A stretch of 64,000 nt of DNA. Origin: Fluviibacter phosphoraccumulans (GTDB taxonomy: Bacteria; Pseudomonadota; Gammaproteobacteria; Burkholderiales; Rhodocyclaceae). This document shows, piece after piece, positions 26,150 to 35,866 of the stretch; within the stretch, counting starts at the first letter, position 1; every line of letters begins with the position of its first letter. The notes beneath the pieces were generated by a model that saw only the letters and a program-made list of their open reading frames with translations, did no database searches and had not been told where the DNA came from. Made by a program: the position numbers and the translations under genes. The stretch is taken from contig NZ_AP019011.1 in assembly GCF_016110345.1 (NCBI RefSeq), positions 806,001-870,000 on the forward strand. The letters run 5' to 3'.

Positions 26150-26923
26150 ATGCATTTTCTGGCAGTTTGGGATTTAATGGCTGTGCTTTTCCTGGGCGCG
26201 GCCCTGGGTTTCTTTGGCGGGCTTTTTGGTATTGGCGGGGGAATCATTGCCATTCCATTGCTGGCCCTGGCCTTCGGGATGGATCAGGCTTTGGCACAGG
26301 GCACGTCTCTGGCGATGATGGTGCCCATTTTAGCGGTAGGTCTGTGGCGCTATAGTCGAAAGCGCCCGATTCCCTGGGTAAGTGCCCTATGGATCGGCTT
26401 GCTGGCTTCGATAACGACTTGGCTCGTGGCGCATTTTGCGACGCAATTACAGCCGGATATTTTGCGCGGTGTATTTGGGCTATTCCTACTGTTCCTCGCA
26501 TTTCAGATGTTGATCGCCAAACAACGTCACGAATCTGATTCGGGGTGCAGCCGCCTTAATCCGCGCCTGATGCCGATGGTCGGTGTTGCCGCAGGTACAA
26601 GTATGGGGTTGCTGGGTGTGGGCGGCGGCCTAGTCGCAACGCCCCTGTTGACGGGATTGTTTGGACAGCGGCAAGCGCTGGCGCAAAGCTTGTCGATGGC
26701 GCTGGTCACACCGTGTGCCGTAGTCGCCCTGGCCACTTATAGCGTGGCAGATTGCGTGGATTGGTCGATGGGTTTGCCGCTGGCTTTTGGTGGATTGTTG
26801 ACTGTGTCAGCTGGTGTCGCTGTGGCGCATCAATTGCCTGAGCGAAAGATGCGTCTCTTGTTTGCCGTGATGCTGATGGCTACGGCGCTCTGGCTGTTGA
26901 TCAAACCGTACGTCGTTGGTTGA
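26150..26923 (+). CDS. TauE/SafE family membrane exporter
   Basis: 257 residues with about eight membrane helices in two repeats; both carry the family's GIGGG-type loop (GLFGIGGGIIAIPLL and GLLGVGGGLVATPLL). The family exports small sulfur anions such as sulfite or sulfoacetate. It follows the P-type ATPase by 13 bases, so both may be one transcript; a functional link is not evident. Confidence 0.9.
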   Translation: MHFLAVWDLMAVLFLGAALGFFGGLFGIGGGIIAIPLLALAFGMDQALAQGTSLAMMVPILAVGLWRYSRKRPIPWVSALWIGLLASITTWLVAHFATQLQPDILRGVFGLFLLFLAFQMLIAKQRHESDSGCSRLNPRLMPMVGVAAGTSMGLLGVGGGLVATPLLTGLFGQRQALAQSLSMALVTPCAVVALATYSVADCVDWSMGLPLAFGGLLTVSAGVAVAHQLPERKMRLLFAVMLMATALWLLIKPYVVG

Positions 26924-26951
26924 GCGTTTGTAACTATTCAATATAAAGAAA

Positions 26952-26981
26952 AAGCCCCGGAGTTTTGATCTCCGAGGCTTT
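26952..26981. terminator. Convergent terminator between tauE-like gene and nrdJ
   Basis: AAGCC-CCGGAG pairs with CTCCG-AGGCTT with a small bulge, ending in A and T runs on opposite sides. It could serve both converging genes. Confidence 0.75.
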
Positions 26982-27003
26982 GGCTTGGGCGTTGCCTCAG
27001 TGC

Positions 27004-29880
27004 TTAGCCGCAGGTACCCACAGCGCCGCAGGCGGTGCAGAAGTCACAACCATCCTTGCGGATCATGGTGGTGTTGCCGCACTCGCTGCACAGCTTACCC
27101 TGAACAGGCTTCACAGCACCTTCTTCAGTCGGGGCTTGCAGAATGCCCATCTGCTTGATCGGGAAGCCCTTGTCATCGAGGATGCCGAGCATGGCGTAGC
27201 GATGCAGGATCAGGTGCGCCAGGTAGGCAATGGTCGACGGGTAGGTTTGTTGCTTACGTGAACCTGGTACGAAGGCCATCATGTCACCCAATGGTTCTGG
27301 GTAGTCCAGCAGCTTGCGCAACTTCATGCCGATCCAGGCCGGATCAATGACGCGCATATCGGTCGACAGTAGCTTGGACAGACCGTCCAGGGCGCGCGGG
27401 TAGTTACCTGATAGCCACATGGAGTAGGGGCGGCTGACACCATCCGGCAGGGTGATCTCCTTCAGACCCAGCACGAAGTCTTCACCGGTGTTCGGGTTGT
27501 AGATATCAACAGTCCACGACAGCGTGCCGTCGGTGCCGGTCTTCGGCTCTTTGGCGCTCATCAGGGCGTCAAACACCGGGGTGGGCAGATCCTGCTTGAA
27601 CCAGCCCAGTTGCTCGACGCGGAAACGCACCAGTTGAGCAAACGCCGAGACCGACGACGACATCAGCTGACGCTCGCCATTGGGTGGGAAGGCCATGTCG
27701 AAAGACTCACCGGCAGACGGCGTGTTCGACAACGAATCCAGCTTCAGCTTCAGCCAGGCCGGGTCGTTGGCGCGCATGTCCATCGACAGGGTCTTGGCAA
27801 CAGCGCCCAGACCGCGCGGTTGATCCGGGCCGTTGACCCAGACTTCGAACGGCCAGTTCTTGGCTTCCTGTTCGACGTGGCCGACGAACAGGGCGAACTT
27901 GCCGAACGGACCGTCAATCATGTAGGTCCAGGCCAGGTTGCCTTCTGGCAGGTTAGGGCGGTTTGGCCAGCGCAGCGAAGAAAGTACCGGTGCCGGCAGA
28001 TCCTTGATGTGCAGACGACGGTTAGCATCACCGGTCACAAAGTCTTGCGGCTGCTTCTGCGCTTCTTCCTGCTTTGGCGTGTCGACCGACAGCACCGAAC
28101 CCAGCACGCTGTTTGGACGATAGGTGGCCAGACCCTTCAGGCCTGCCTTCCAGGCTTGCATGTACAGATCCTGGAATTCTTCGTACGGGTAGTCAGCCGG
28201 CACGTTGACCGTCTTCGAGATCGAGGTATCGATGAACGGCGCAACGGCAGCCACCATATCTTTGTGCGCCTTGGCTGAGAGTTCCAGCGCAGTCACAAAG
28301 TAATCTGGCAGGTTGTTGACGTCTCCGCCCAGGTGGCGGTACAGACGCCAGGCGTGGTCTTCAACGGCGTATTCTTTGATGGTGCCATCAGCCATGCGCT
28401 TCTTGCGGGTGTAGGTCCACGAGAAGGCCGGTTCGATACCGTTCGAGGCATTGTCAGCGAAGGCCAGTGAAATGGTGCCGGTCGGGGCGATCGACAGCAG
28501 GTGCGAGTTACGCAGGCCGTGCTTGCGGATTTCTGCTTTGACGTCGTTCGATAGACGCGAGGCAAAGTTGCCGCCTGACAGATACAGCTCGGCGTTGAAC
28601 AGTGGGAAAGCGCCACGCTCTTTGGCCAGATCAACCGAGGTCAGATAGGCGGTGTCGCGCATGTGCTCGGAGATCTTGGCGGCCATGGCCAGCGCTTCTT
28701 GCGAGTCATAACGCAGCGTCAGCATATACAGGGCATCACCCAGACCGGTGAAGCCCAGGCCGACGCGGCGCTTATTCATGGCTTCCTGTTGCTGGTTAGC
28801 CAGTGGCCAGTGGGTCGCGTCGAGTACGTTGTCCAGCATGCGCGTCGAGACTTTGACGACTTCACCGAAAGCGGCGAAGTCAAACTCGGCCTTGGCGCCA
28901 AACGGATCTTTAACGAAGTGCGTCAGATCGATCGAGCCCAGGCAGCAGCAACCGTAGGGTGGCAGCGGCTGTTCGGCACAGGGGTTCGTGGCTTCGATCA
29001 GTTCGCAGTAGTTAAGGTTGTTGTCCTTGTTCATGCGATCCAGGAACAAGATGCCTGGCTCAGCATGATCGTAGGTGGACTGCATGACCTGATCCCACAG
29101 GTCGCGGGCCTGAACTTTGCGATAGACCCACAGACCGTCTTCGCGCTGGTAGGCACCTTCGGCCAGGATATCTTCATTGGGTTCGGCCACGTGCACCAGT
29201 TCAATGGCTTCGTTGGCTTCAACGGCCATCATGAACGGGTCGGTAACGCCGATCGAAATATTGAAGTTGGTCAGGTCGCCCTTGTCTTTGGCGTGAATGA
29301 ACAGCTCGATATCCGGGTGGTCACAACGCATGACACCCATCTGGGCGCCGCGACGTGCACCGGCCGACTCCACGGTTTCGCAGGAGCGGTCAAACACACG
29401 CATGTACGAGACCGGGCCCGAAGCGCGCGAGTGCGTGCCTTTAACACGAGCACCTTGCGGACGAATCGACGAGAAGTCGTAACCGACACCGCCGCCGCGG
29501 CGCATGGTTTCAGCGGCTTCGGCCAGGGCTGTATAGATGCCGGGACGGCCATTTACCGTTTCAACGACCGAGTCCCCAACGGGCTGCACAAAGCAGTTGA
29601 TCAGCGTGGCTTGCAGATCCGTACCGGCCGCCGAGTTGATACGGCCCGCTGGAATAAAACCGTTTTCCTGCGCCCAAAGGAATTTGGCTTCCCACTTGGC
29701 GCGGTGTTTTTCGTCTTCAACTTTAGCCAGAGCTCGGGCCACACGGGCGCGGACTTCCTGGATCGATTGCTCTTTGCCTTTGGCGTATTTTTCGACCAGT
29801 ACTTCGGCGCAGATTTCCTGGGCAGGCAGGTCAGCGCGGGCGGTAGCGGCGGTTTGCAGTGTGTTTGTTTCGGTAGTCAT
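27004..29880 (-). CDS. nrdJ: Adenosylcobalamin-dependent ribonucleotide reductase (class II)
   Basis: 958 residues. It makes deoxynucleotides using a B12-derived radical, with or without oxygen. Active-site Cys and Asn are in NPCAEQPLPPYGCCCLGS, with the family's glycine-rich GGVGYDFSSIRPQGA. The C-terminal zinc-ribbon-like part (CSECGNTTMIRKDGCDFCTACGAVGTCG) carries the redox Cys pair. The ~300-residue insert with two WPNRP/NPNTGEDF-type repeats marks the long NrdJ type. The promoter carries two NrdR boxes. No cobalamin riboswitch was seen upstream. Confidence 0.96.
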   Translation of the reverse strand: MTTETNTLQTAATARADLPAQEICAEVLVEKYAKGKEQSIQEVRARVARALAKVEDEKHRAKWEAKFLWAQENGFIPAGRINSAAGTDLQATLINCFVQPVGDSVVETVNGRPGIYTALAEAAETMRRGGGVGYDFSSIRPQGARVKGTHSRASGPVSYMRVFDRSCETVESAGARRGAQMGVMRCDHPDIELFIHAKDKGDLTNFNISIGVTDPFMMAVEANEAIELVHVAEPNEDILAEGAYQREDGLWVYRKVQARDLWDQVMQSTYDHAEPGILFLDRMNKDNNLNYCELIEATNPCAEQPLPPYGCCCLGSIDLTHFVKDPFGAKAEFDFAAFGEVVKVSTRMLDNVLDATHWPLANQQQEAMNKRRVGLGFTGLGDALYMLTLRYDSQEALAMAAKISEHMRDTAYLTSVDLAKERGAFPLFNAELYLSGGNFASRLSNDVKAEIRKHGLRNSHLLSIAPTGTISLAFADNASNGIEPAFSWTYTRKKRMADGTIKEYAVEDHAWRLYRHLGGDVNNLPDYFVTALELSAKAHKDMVAAVAPFIDTSISKTVNVPADYPYEEFQDLYMQAWKAGLKGLATYRPNSVLGSVLSVDTPKQEEAQKQPQDFVTGDANRRLHIKDLPAPVLSSLRWPNRPNLPEGNLAWTYMIDGPFGKFALFVGHVEQEAKNWPFEVWVNGPDQPRGLGAVAKTLSMDMRANDPAWLKLKLDSLSNTPSAGESFDMAFPPNGERQLMSSSVSAFAQLVRFRVEQLGWFKQDLPTPVFDALMSAKEPKTGTDGTLSWTVDIYNPNTGEDFVLGLKEITLPDGVSRPYSMWLSGNYPRALDGLSKLLSTDMRVIDPAWIGMKLRKLLDYPEPLGDMMAFVPGSRKQQTYPSTIAYLAHLILHRYAMLGILDDKGFPIKQMGILQAPTEEGAVKPVQGKLCSECGNTTMIRKDGCDFCTACGAVGTCG

Positions 29881-29936
29881 TATCGTGTCCGTAACGGTTT
29901 GGTATTCGATGAAGGCTGGAAAATTTGGTTGACTAG

Positions 29937-29986
29937 AATTTACTACATCTAGTGTCCAAGCACAAACTTTTCTCTACATATAGTGT
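29937..29986 (-). promoter_or_regulatory. nrdJ promoter with two NrdR boxes
   Basis: On the minus strand, TTGTGC (29965-29960) and TAAATT (29942-29937) are 17 bases apart, a good sigma-70 pair about 57 bases ahead of nrdJ. Two boxes, plus-strand ACTACATCTAGTGT at 29942-29955 and TCTACATATAGTGT at 29973-29986, match the NrdR consensus. Their starts are 31 bases apart, three DNA turns, the spacing typical of NrdR. The near box lies within the promoter spacer, so binding should block RNA polymerase. Confidence 0.88.
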
Positions 29987-30266
29987 CTTTTCCAAAAGCG
30001 AGGCGTATCAAGGGATTGCGCAGGACAACTCAAGGAAGCCCCTGATTTATCGGGCTAAAAAAATTTTTGCTGACGAGAGTGCCGCTGTTTTGTGGCTTGC
30101 ATCATGTCTTGTCTGTGCCATAGGCGTATTTGATGTGTTTGCTGCATAGCAACCTATTCTAGGCCTTGTCAGTACTGGGGGCTGGCCTGCTGCATGCTAG
30201 AATTTGGCTCAAATCTGGCGTATTCCAGCCATAAATTTCAGAAAAACTTCAGAAAAATCAGACCCT
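29987..30266 (+). other. Intergenic region ahead of aroC
   Basis: 280 bases with no gene. A TTG-started extension of aroC into 30204 is open but not supported by homology with the family. The aroC promoter is presumably here. No clear hairpin or box was recognised. Confidence 0.3.
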
Positions 30267-31373
30267 ATGTCCGGAAATACGATCGGTACTTTGTTCACTG
30301 TTACGTCGTTTGGCGAATCCCATGGCCCAGCCATTGGTTGCGTGGTGGATGGCTGCCCCCCGGGGCTGGCAATTTGCGAGGCAGATATTCAGGCCGAACT
30401 GGATCGTCGTAAACCCGGTACCTCGCGTCATGTGACGCAGCGTCGTGAGCCGGATGCAGTCGAGATTTTGTCGGGTGTGTTCGAAGGCAAGACTACCGGC
30501 GCCCCGATTGGCTTGCTGATCCGCAACCAGGATCAGCGTAGCAAGGACTACGGCAATATCTCGGAACAGTTCCGTCCGGGGCATGCCGACTACACCTACT
30601 GGCAAAAGTATGGCATCCGTGATTACCGCGGGGGCGGCCGTTCGTCGGCGCGTGAAACCGCGGTGCGCGTGGCGGCGGGGGCGGTTGCCCGTAAATGGTT
30701 ATTTGAGCGCTATGGCATTACGATCCAGGGGTGGATGGATCAGCTGGGTCCGATTGAGATCCCCTTTGTATCGGCCAACGATATCCGTGAAAACCCGTTC
30801 TTTGCACCTAACAATGGCATCGTCCCGGAACTCGAAGCCTATATGGATGCCCTGCGTAAAGACGGCGATTCGGTCGGTGGCGGCATAACGGTGGCGGCTC
30901 GTGGCGTGCCTGCGGGTTGGGGCGAGCCAGTCTATGACCGTTTCGACGCCGATCTGGCGCATGCGCTGATGGGTATCAATGCCGTCAAGGGCGTCGAGAT
31001 CGGTGCGGGTTTCGATGCTATTGCCCAGCGCGGCACCGAGCATGGCGATGAAATCACGCCGCAGGGTTTTCTGAGTAATAATGCGGGTGGTGTGCTGGGT
31101 GGTATTACGACCGGGCAGGATATCGTGGCTCGTATCGCCATTAAACCTACCTCCAGCATCCGTACGCCACGCCGTAGCATCAATGTCCGTAACGAAGAAG
31201 TGATGGTGGAAACTTTCGGCCGCCATGACCCGTGCGTGGCCATTCGTGCGACACCGATTGCTGAATCCATGATGGCCATTGTGCTGATGGATCACGCCCT
31301 GCGGCATCGTGCGCAGTGCGCAGATGTGGATTCGGGGCTACCACTCGTACCGGCTTCGGCACCGGGTGCCTAA
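30267..31373 (+). CDS. aroC: Chorismate synthase
   Basis: 368 residues from the ATG at 30267 (MSGNTIGTLFTVTSFGESHG, the family opening). It converts EPSP to chorismate with reduced FMN, the last common step to aromatic amino acids. FMN/substrate motifs seen: GESHGPAIGCVVDGCPPG, RGGGRSSARETA, GFLSNNAGGVLGG and the C-terminal RHDPCVAIRATPIAE. Confidence 0.97.
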   Translation: MSGNTIGTLFTVTSFGESHGPAIGCVVDGCPPGLAICEADIQAELDRRKPGTSRHVTQRREPDAVEILSGVFEGKTTGAPIGLLIRNQDQRSKDYGNISEQFRPGHADYTYWQKYGIRDYRGGGRSSARETAVRVAAGAVARKWLFERYGITIQGWMDQLGPIEIPFVSANDIRENPFFAPNNGIVPELEAYMDALRKDGDSVGGGITVAARGVPAGWGEPVYDRFDADLAHALMGINAVKGVEIGAGFDAIAQRGTEHGDEITPQGFLSNNAGGVLGGITTGQDIVARIAIKPTSSIRTPRRSINVRNEEVMVETFGRHDPCVAIRATPIAESMMAIVLMDHALRHRAQCADVDSGLPLVPASAPGA

Positions 31374-31402
31374 GCGGCCACCCACCAACTAAGACGATTC
31401 CG

Positions 31403-32602
31403 ATGACTGGTGTGCCGCTCCCTTACTGGCGGCTCTCGCTGTATTACTTTTTCTATTTCGCGTTCATCGGCGTTTTTTCACCGTACTTCACGCTCTATCT
31501 GCAAGGGTTGAGTCTCAGCGCCACCGATATTGCGTTGCTGATGTCGCAGATGCAGTTGATGCGCTTGCTGGCGCCGACCTTCTGGGGCTGGCTGGCCGAT
31601 AAGCGCGGGCGGCGGGTTGACATCATTCGTCTGTCGGCGCTGTGCGCCTGTGTCGGTTTTACCGGTTTTTTTCTTACGGACAATTTCCTTTTGATGTTCG
31701 TCCCGATGACGCTGATGGCGTTTTTCTGGAGCGCCTCATTGCCCTTGGTTGAGAGCCTGACTTTTGCCCATTTGAAAGATCAACCACAGCGCTACAGCCA
31801 GATCCGCGTCTGGGGTTCGGTTGGCTTTATTGTGGCCGTGTTGCTCGGTGGCGCACTGCTCGATGACTTACCGATCAGCGACGTGCCCGCCATGGTGTTT
31901 GTGGTGTTGCTCGGTATTTTGCTGATGGCCTTTAAGCTGCCTGAGGGGCTGCGTATTCCTCGGAGCGGTATGGCCGAAGCTGCCGATGAGGCGTTAGCGT
32001 CGCTGGGGTCGGTGATGCGTGAACGACGCGTCTGGATGCTGCTGCTGGCCTGCTTTCTCATGTCGTCCGCCCACGGTGTTTATTATGTGTTCTATTCCAT
32101 ACACTTGGATACCTTGGGTTACAGCAAAGGCATGATCGGCTTGCTCTGGTCGCTGGGTGTGCTGGTGGAGATTGGTCTATTCATGATCATGGCCCCCCTG
32201 ATGAAGCGCTATAGCCTGCGCGCATTGCTGCTGGCGACTTATGCGGTAGCCGCTGTGCGTTTTCTGATGATCGGCTGGGGCGGGGAATCGCTGGTGCTGC
32301 TGCTGATCGCGCAGACCCTGCACGGTGTTAGCTTCGGGGTGCATCACGCGGCGTCTATTGCGGCGGTCAATCAGTGGTTTCCCCGGCATATCCATGCGCG
32401 GGGTCAGGCGCTGTATTCCAGTTTGTCGTTTGGGGGCGGCGGGCTCTTCGGCGGCGTTATCAGTGGTCTGGTCTGGGAGCCGCTGGGTGCCGGTTGGGCG
32501 TTTACCCTGGGCTCGGTCTTTGCGCTGGCCGGCTGGTTCTGTATTGCCAAAGGCATGACATCTGACCCTGAAGCGCCCAACAGCGCAGCCCTTGTGCGAT
32601 AA
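31403..32602 (+). CDS. MFS transporter, 3-phenylpropionate transporter (PPP)-like group
   Basis: 399 residues, twelve membrane helices. The opening PYWRLSLYYFFYFAFIGVFSPYFTLYLQGLSLSATDI is typical of the MFS_1-like HcaT/PPP group. The loop WLADKRGRRVDIIRL is the MFS signature. The start at 31403 is 29 bases after aroC; an earlier in-frame ATG lies inside aroC. Substrate unknown; many Betaproteobacteria carry such a gene beside aroC. Confidence 0.88.
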   Translation: MTGVPLPYWRLSLYYFFYFAFIGVFSPYFTLYLQGLSLSATDIALLMSQMQLMRLLAPTFWGWLADKRGRRVDIIRLSALCACVGFTGFFLTDNFLLMFVPMTLMAFFWSASLPLVESLTFAHLKDQPQRYSQIRVWGSVGFIVAVLLGGALLDDLPISDVPAMVFVVLLGILLMAFKLPEGLRIPRSGMAEAADEALASLGSVMRERRVWMLLLACFLMSSAHGVYYVFYSIHLDTLGYSKGMIGLLWSLGVLVEIGLFMIMAPLMKRYSLRALLLATYAVAAVRFLMIGWGGESLVLLLIAQTLHGVSFGVHHAASIAAVNQWFPRHIHARGQALYSSLSFGGGGLFGGVISGLVWEPLGAGWAFTLGSVFALAGWFCIAKGMTSDPEAPNSAALVR

Positions 32603-32652
32603 TTTCCGGCTAAATCCGTGCTTGGCACGGCATCGCATTTACGGAATTCGCC

Positions 32653-34074
32653 ATGGCAAAAACACTTTACGATAAATTGTGGGAAAACCACGTTGTCCGT
32701 CAGGAAGAAGACGGCACAGCGCTGATTTACATCGACCGTCATCTGGTGCACGAAGTGACCAGTCCGCAAGCCTTTGAAGGTCTCAAACTGGCCAATCGCA
32801 AAGCCTGGCGTATTGAGTCGGTGGTGGCTACGGTAGACCACAACACGCCAACCGAGGGTTGGGCGAAGGCTGAAGGTACCGCCTGTATCGATGATGAAAT
32901 TGCCCGTCTGCAGGTGGATACGCTCGACAGCAATATCCGCGCAAATGGTGCACTGGCTTATTTTCCGTTCAAGGATGTCCGTCAGGGCATCGTGCACGTG
33001 GTCGGGCCGGAGCAGGGCGCAACCTTGCCGGGTATGACCGTGGTTTGTGGCGACTCACATACCTCAACGCATGGCGCGTTTGCCGCGCTGGCTTTCGGTA
33101 TCGGCACGTCTGAAGTTGAACACGTACTGGCGACGCAGACCCTGGTTTCTAAAAAATCCAAGTCGATGCTCATCCGCGTTGAAGGTGCGCTCGGCAAGGG
33201 TGTCGGTGCTAAAGATATCGTGCTGGCCATTATCGGCAAGATCGGCACGGCAGGCGGTACGGGCTACGCGATTGAGTTTGCCGGTAGCGCCATCCGTGGT
33301 CTGTCGATGGAAGGCCGCATGACCATCTGCAACATGGCCATCGAAGCCGGTGCGCGTGCCGGCATGGTGGCGGCTGATGACACCACCATCAATTACGTCC
33401 AGGGTCGTCCATTCGCACCGAAGGGGAGCGACTGGGATAAGGCCGTGGCTTACTGGCGCACGCTGCATAGTGATGACGGCGCGCAGTTCGACAAGGTGGT
33501 CGAGCTGGATGCACGCACGATTCAACCGCAAGTCACCTGGGGCACCTCGCCCGAAATGGTGATCGGCATTAACGAGATGATTCCTGATCCGGCGAAAGAG
33601 CAGGATCCGGTGCGTCGCGAAGGTATGGAACGGGCACTGGCCTATATGGGCCTGAACCCGAACACGCCCATCGCCGGTGTGCCAGTTGATAAGATCTTTA
33701 TCGGCTCCTGTACTAATTCGCGTATCGAAGATTTGCGCCAGGCTGCCGCCATTGTGCGTGGTCGTTCTGTTGCCGCTAATGTTAAATTGGCTCTGGTCGT
33801 GCCGGGCTCCGGTCTGGTCAAGCGCCAGGCCGAAGAAGAAGGTCTGGACAAGATTTTCAAGGCCGCCGGTTTTGAATGGCGGGAGCCGGGTTGTTCCATG
33901 TGTCTGGGCATGAATGCCGATCGTCTGTCGCCGGGTGAGCGCTGTGCTTCGACCTCGAACCGTAATTTCGAAGGGCGTCAGGGCCCGTCGGGTCGTACCC
34001 ATCTGGTGAGTCCGATCATGGCTGCGGCTGCGGCAATCGCTGGTCGCTTTGTTGACGTGCGGGAGGTGCTGTAA
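32653..34074 (+). CDS. leuC: 3-isopropylmalate dehydratase, large subunit
   Basis: 473 residues. Isomerises 2-isopropylmalate to 3-isopropylmalate in leucine synthesis, with LeuD. [4Fe-4S] ligands lie in GSCTNSR and CSMCLGMN; GDSHTSTHGA and ASTSNRNFEGRQG are the aconitase-family substrate loops. Its stop TAATGG overlaps the leuD start by one base, so the subunits are coupled. Confidence 0.97.
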   Translation: MAKTLYDKLWENHVVRQEEDGTALIYIDRHLVHEVTSPQAFEGLKLANRKAWRIESVVATVDHNTPTEGWAKAEGTACIDDEIARLQVDTLDSNIRANGALAYFPFKDVRQGIVHVVGPEQGATLPGMTVVCGDSHTSTHGAFAALAFGIGTSEVEHVLATQTLVSKKSKSMLIRVEGALGKGVGAKDIVLAIIGKIGTAGGTGYAIEFAGSAIRGLSMEGRMTICNMAIEAGARAGMVAADDTTINYVQGRPFAPKGSDWDKAVAYWRTLHSDDGAQFDKVVELDARTIQPQVTWGTSPEMVIGINEMIPDPAKEQDPVRREGMERALAYMGLNPNTPIAGVPVDKIFIGSCTNSRIEDLRQAAAIVRGRSVAANVKLALVVPGSGLVKRQAEEEGLDKIFKAAGFEWREPGCSMCLGMNADRLSPGERCASTSNRNFEGRQGPSGRTHLVSPIMAAAAAIAGRFVDVREVL

Positions 34075-34715
34075 TGGATAAGTTTGTTGTACTCGATGGC
34101 CTCGTTGCACCGCTTGATCGTGCCAACGTGGATACGGATGCCATCATCCCCAAGCAGTTTCTCAAGTCGATCAAGCGTTCGGGTTTTGGCCCTAATGCGT
34201 TTGATGAATGGCGCTACATGGATGTGGGGCAGCCCGGACAAGATTCGAGCAATCGTCCGCTGAACCCGCAGTTTGTGCTGAACCAGCCGCAATTCCAGGG
34301 CGCTTCGGTACTGCTGACCCGCAAGAACTTCGGTTGCGGTAGCTCGCGTGAGCATGCGCCGTGGGCGTTGCTGGATTATGGCTTCCGCGCCATCATCGCG
34401 GAGTCTTTTGCCGACATCTTCTTCAATAACTGTTTCAAGAACGGCATTCTGCCGATCGTGCTGCCAGCGCCGCTGGTTGATCGTCTGTTTATGGAAACCC
34501 TGGCCACGCCGGGTTATCGCCTGACGATTGATTTGCCCAACCAGGTGATCCGTAAGCCGGATGGTGAGGCGATCCCGTTTGATGTCGATGCCAGCCGCAA
34601 GGAATGCCTGATCAATGGTTGGGATGATATTGGCCTGACCCTGCGTCATGCCGATGCGATTCATGCCTATGAAGACCGTCGTCGCCACGAACAACCGTGG
34701 CTCTATAACAAATAA
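34074..34715 (+). CDS. leuD: 3-isopropylmalate dehydratase, small subunit
   Basis: 213 residues, swivel domain. Key motifs: LDRANVDTDAIIPKQFLKSI, FGCGSSREHAPWAL and NNCFKNGILPI. Partner of LeuC. Confidence 0.97.
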   Translation: MDKFVVLDGLVAPLDRANVDTDAIIPKQFLKSIKRSGFGPNAFDEWRYMDVGQPGQDSSNRPLNPQFVLNQPQFQGASVLLTRKNFGCGSSREHAPWALLDYGFRAIIAESFADIFFNNCFKNGILPIVLPAPLVDRLFMETLATPGYRLTIDLPNQVIRKPDGEAIPFDVDASRKECLINGWDDIGLTLRHADAIHAYEDRRRHEQPWLYNK

Positions 34716-34741
34716 TTAGTCGTCATACGGAGCACTGATTT

Positions 34742-35821
34742 ATGTCTCGCAAGATTCTTGTATTGCCGGGTGACGGCATTGGCCCTGAAATCACCGCCGA
34801 AGCCGTGCGCGTGCTGGAAGCACTGAACAAAGAGGGGCTGAACCTCGAAATCACCACGGGTCTGCTTGGCGGTTGCGCCGTCGACGCGACGGGTGAACCG
34901 TATCCGGCCGAAACGCGCGCCAAGGCCGAAGCGGCCGACGCCGTATTGCTCGGCGCTGTCGGTGGCCCGCAGTGGGATACGCTGCCACGTGAACAGCGCC
35001 CGGAACGCGGTCTGCTCGGCATTCGCAAGCATCTGAACCTGTTTGCCAACCTGCGTCCGGCCATTCTGTACCCCGAGTTGGCCAATGCGTCATCGTTAAA
35101 GCCGGAAGTCGTGTCCGGTCTGGATATCCTGATTGTGCGCGAACTGACCGGTGACATCTACTTCGGCCAGCCGCGCGGCGTTGAAGAGCGCGATACTGAA
35201 TGGGGCCGTCAGAAAGTTGGCTTCAATACGATGGTCTACGCGGAAAGTGAGATCCGTCGCATCGCGCATGTGGCCTTCCAGGCGGCGCAAAAGCGCGGCA
35301 AGAAACTGTGCTCGGTCGACAAGATGAATGTGCTGGAGTGCACCCAGTTCTGGCGCGATATTTTTGAAGAGATCGCCAAGGACTACCCGGATGTGACGCT
35401 GTCGCACATGCTGGTCGATAACGCGGCCATGCAGCTGGTGCGTGCGCCGAAGCAGTTCGACGTGATGGTCACCGGCAACATGTTCGGCGACATCCTATCG
35501 GACGAAGCGTCCATGCTGACCGGCTCGATTGGTATGCTGCCATCGGCCTCGCTGGATGAGAACAACAAGGGTCTGTATGAACCATCGCATGGTTCCGCCC
35601 CGGACATCGCCGGTAAGGGCGTCGCTAATCCGTTGGCCACCATTCTGTCCGCTGCCATGCTCCTGCGCTACACTTTCGGTTTAGAAGCCGAAGCGGTGCG
35701 TATCGAGAATGCCGTGCGCATGGTATTGGCTCAGGGTTATCGTACGGCCGACATTTACGAAGAAGGCACCCGCAAAGTGGGTACCCGCGAAATGGGCGAT
35801 GCCGTACTGGCCGCGCTGTAA
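34742..35821 (+). CDS. leuB: 3-isopropylmalate dehydrogenase
   Basis: 359 residues, NAD-dependent oxidative decarboxylation to 2-ketoisocaproate. LPGDGIGPEI opening, catalytic Lys/Tyr region (RELTGDIYFG, DKMNVLE), metal Asp in NMFGDILSDEASML, and NAD loop EPSHGSAPDIAGKGVANP. A GGAG ribosome site precedes it; same operon as leuCD. Confidence 0.97.
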   Translation: MSRKILVLPGDGIGPEITAEAVRVLEALNKEGLNLEITTGLLGGCAVDATGEPYPAETRAKAEAADAVLLGAVGGPQWDTLPREQRPERGLLGIRKHLNLFANLRPAILYPELANASSLKPEVVSGLDILIVRELTGDIYFGQPRGVEERDTEWGRQKVGFNTMVYAESEIRRIAHVAFQAAQKRGKKLCSVDKMNVLECTQFWRDIFEEIAKDYPDVTLSHMLVDNAAMQLVRAPKQFDVMVTGNMFGDILSDEASMLTGSIGMLPSASLDENNKGLYEPSHGSAPDIAGKGVANPLATILSAAMLLRYTFGLEAEAVRIENAVRMVLAQGYRTADIYEEGTRKVGTREMGDAVLAAL

Positions 35822-35866
35822 TTAAAGTCACATAAATAAATAGCAGTTCATACGGAGAGTAGAGTC

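Noticed and set aside
28663..29952. 429-codon open frame on the plus strand antisense to nrdJ
   Set aside because: nrdJ is complete and conserved on the other strand; the plus-strand frame also runs through the nrdJ promoter and one NrdR box.
29881..30266. Cobalamin riboswitch ahead of nrdJ
   Set aside because: The 50-base leader is too short, and I saw no B12-box-like sequence.
33064..34110. 348-codon minus-strand frame across leuC and the leuD start
   Set aside because: Shadow of leuC; composition rich in His, Arg and Thr typical of antisense frames here.
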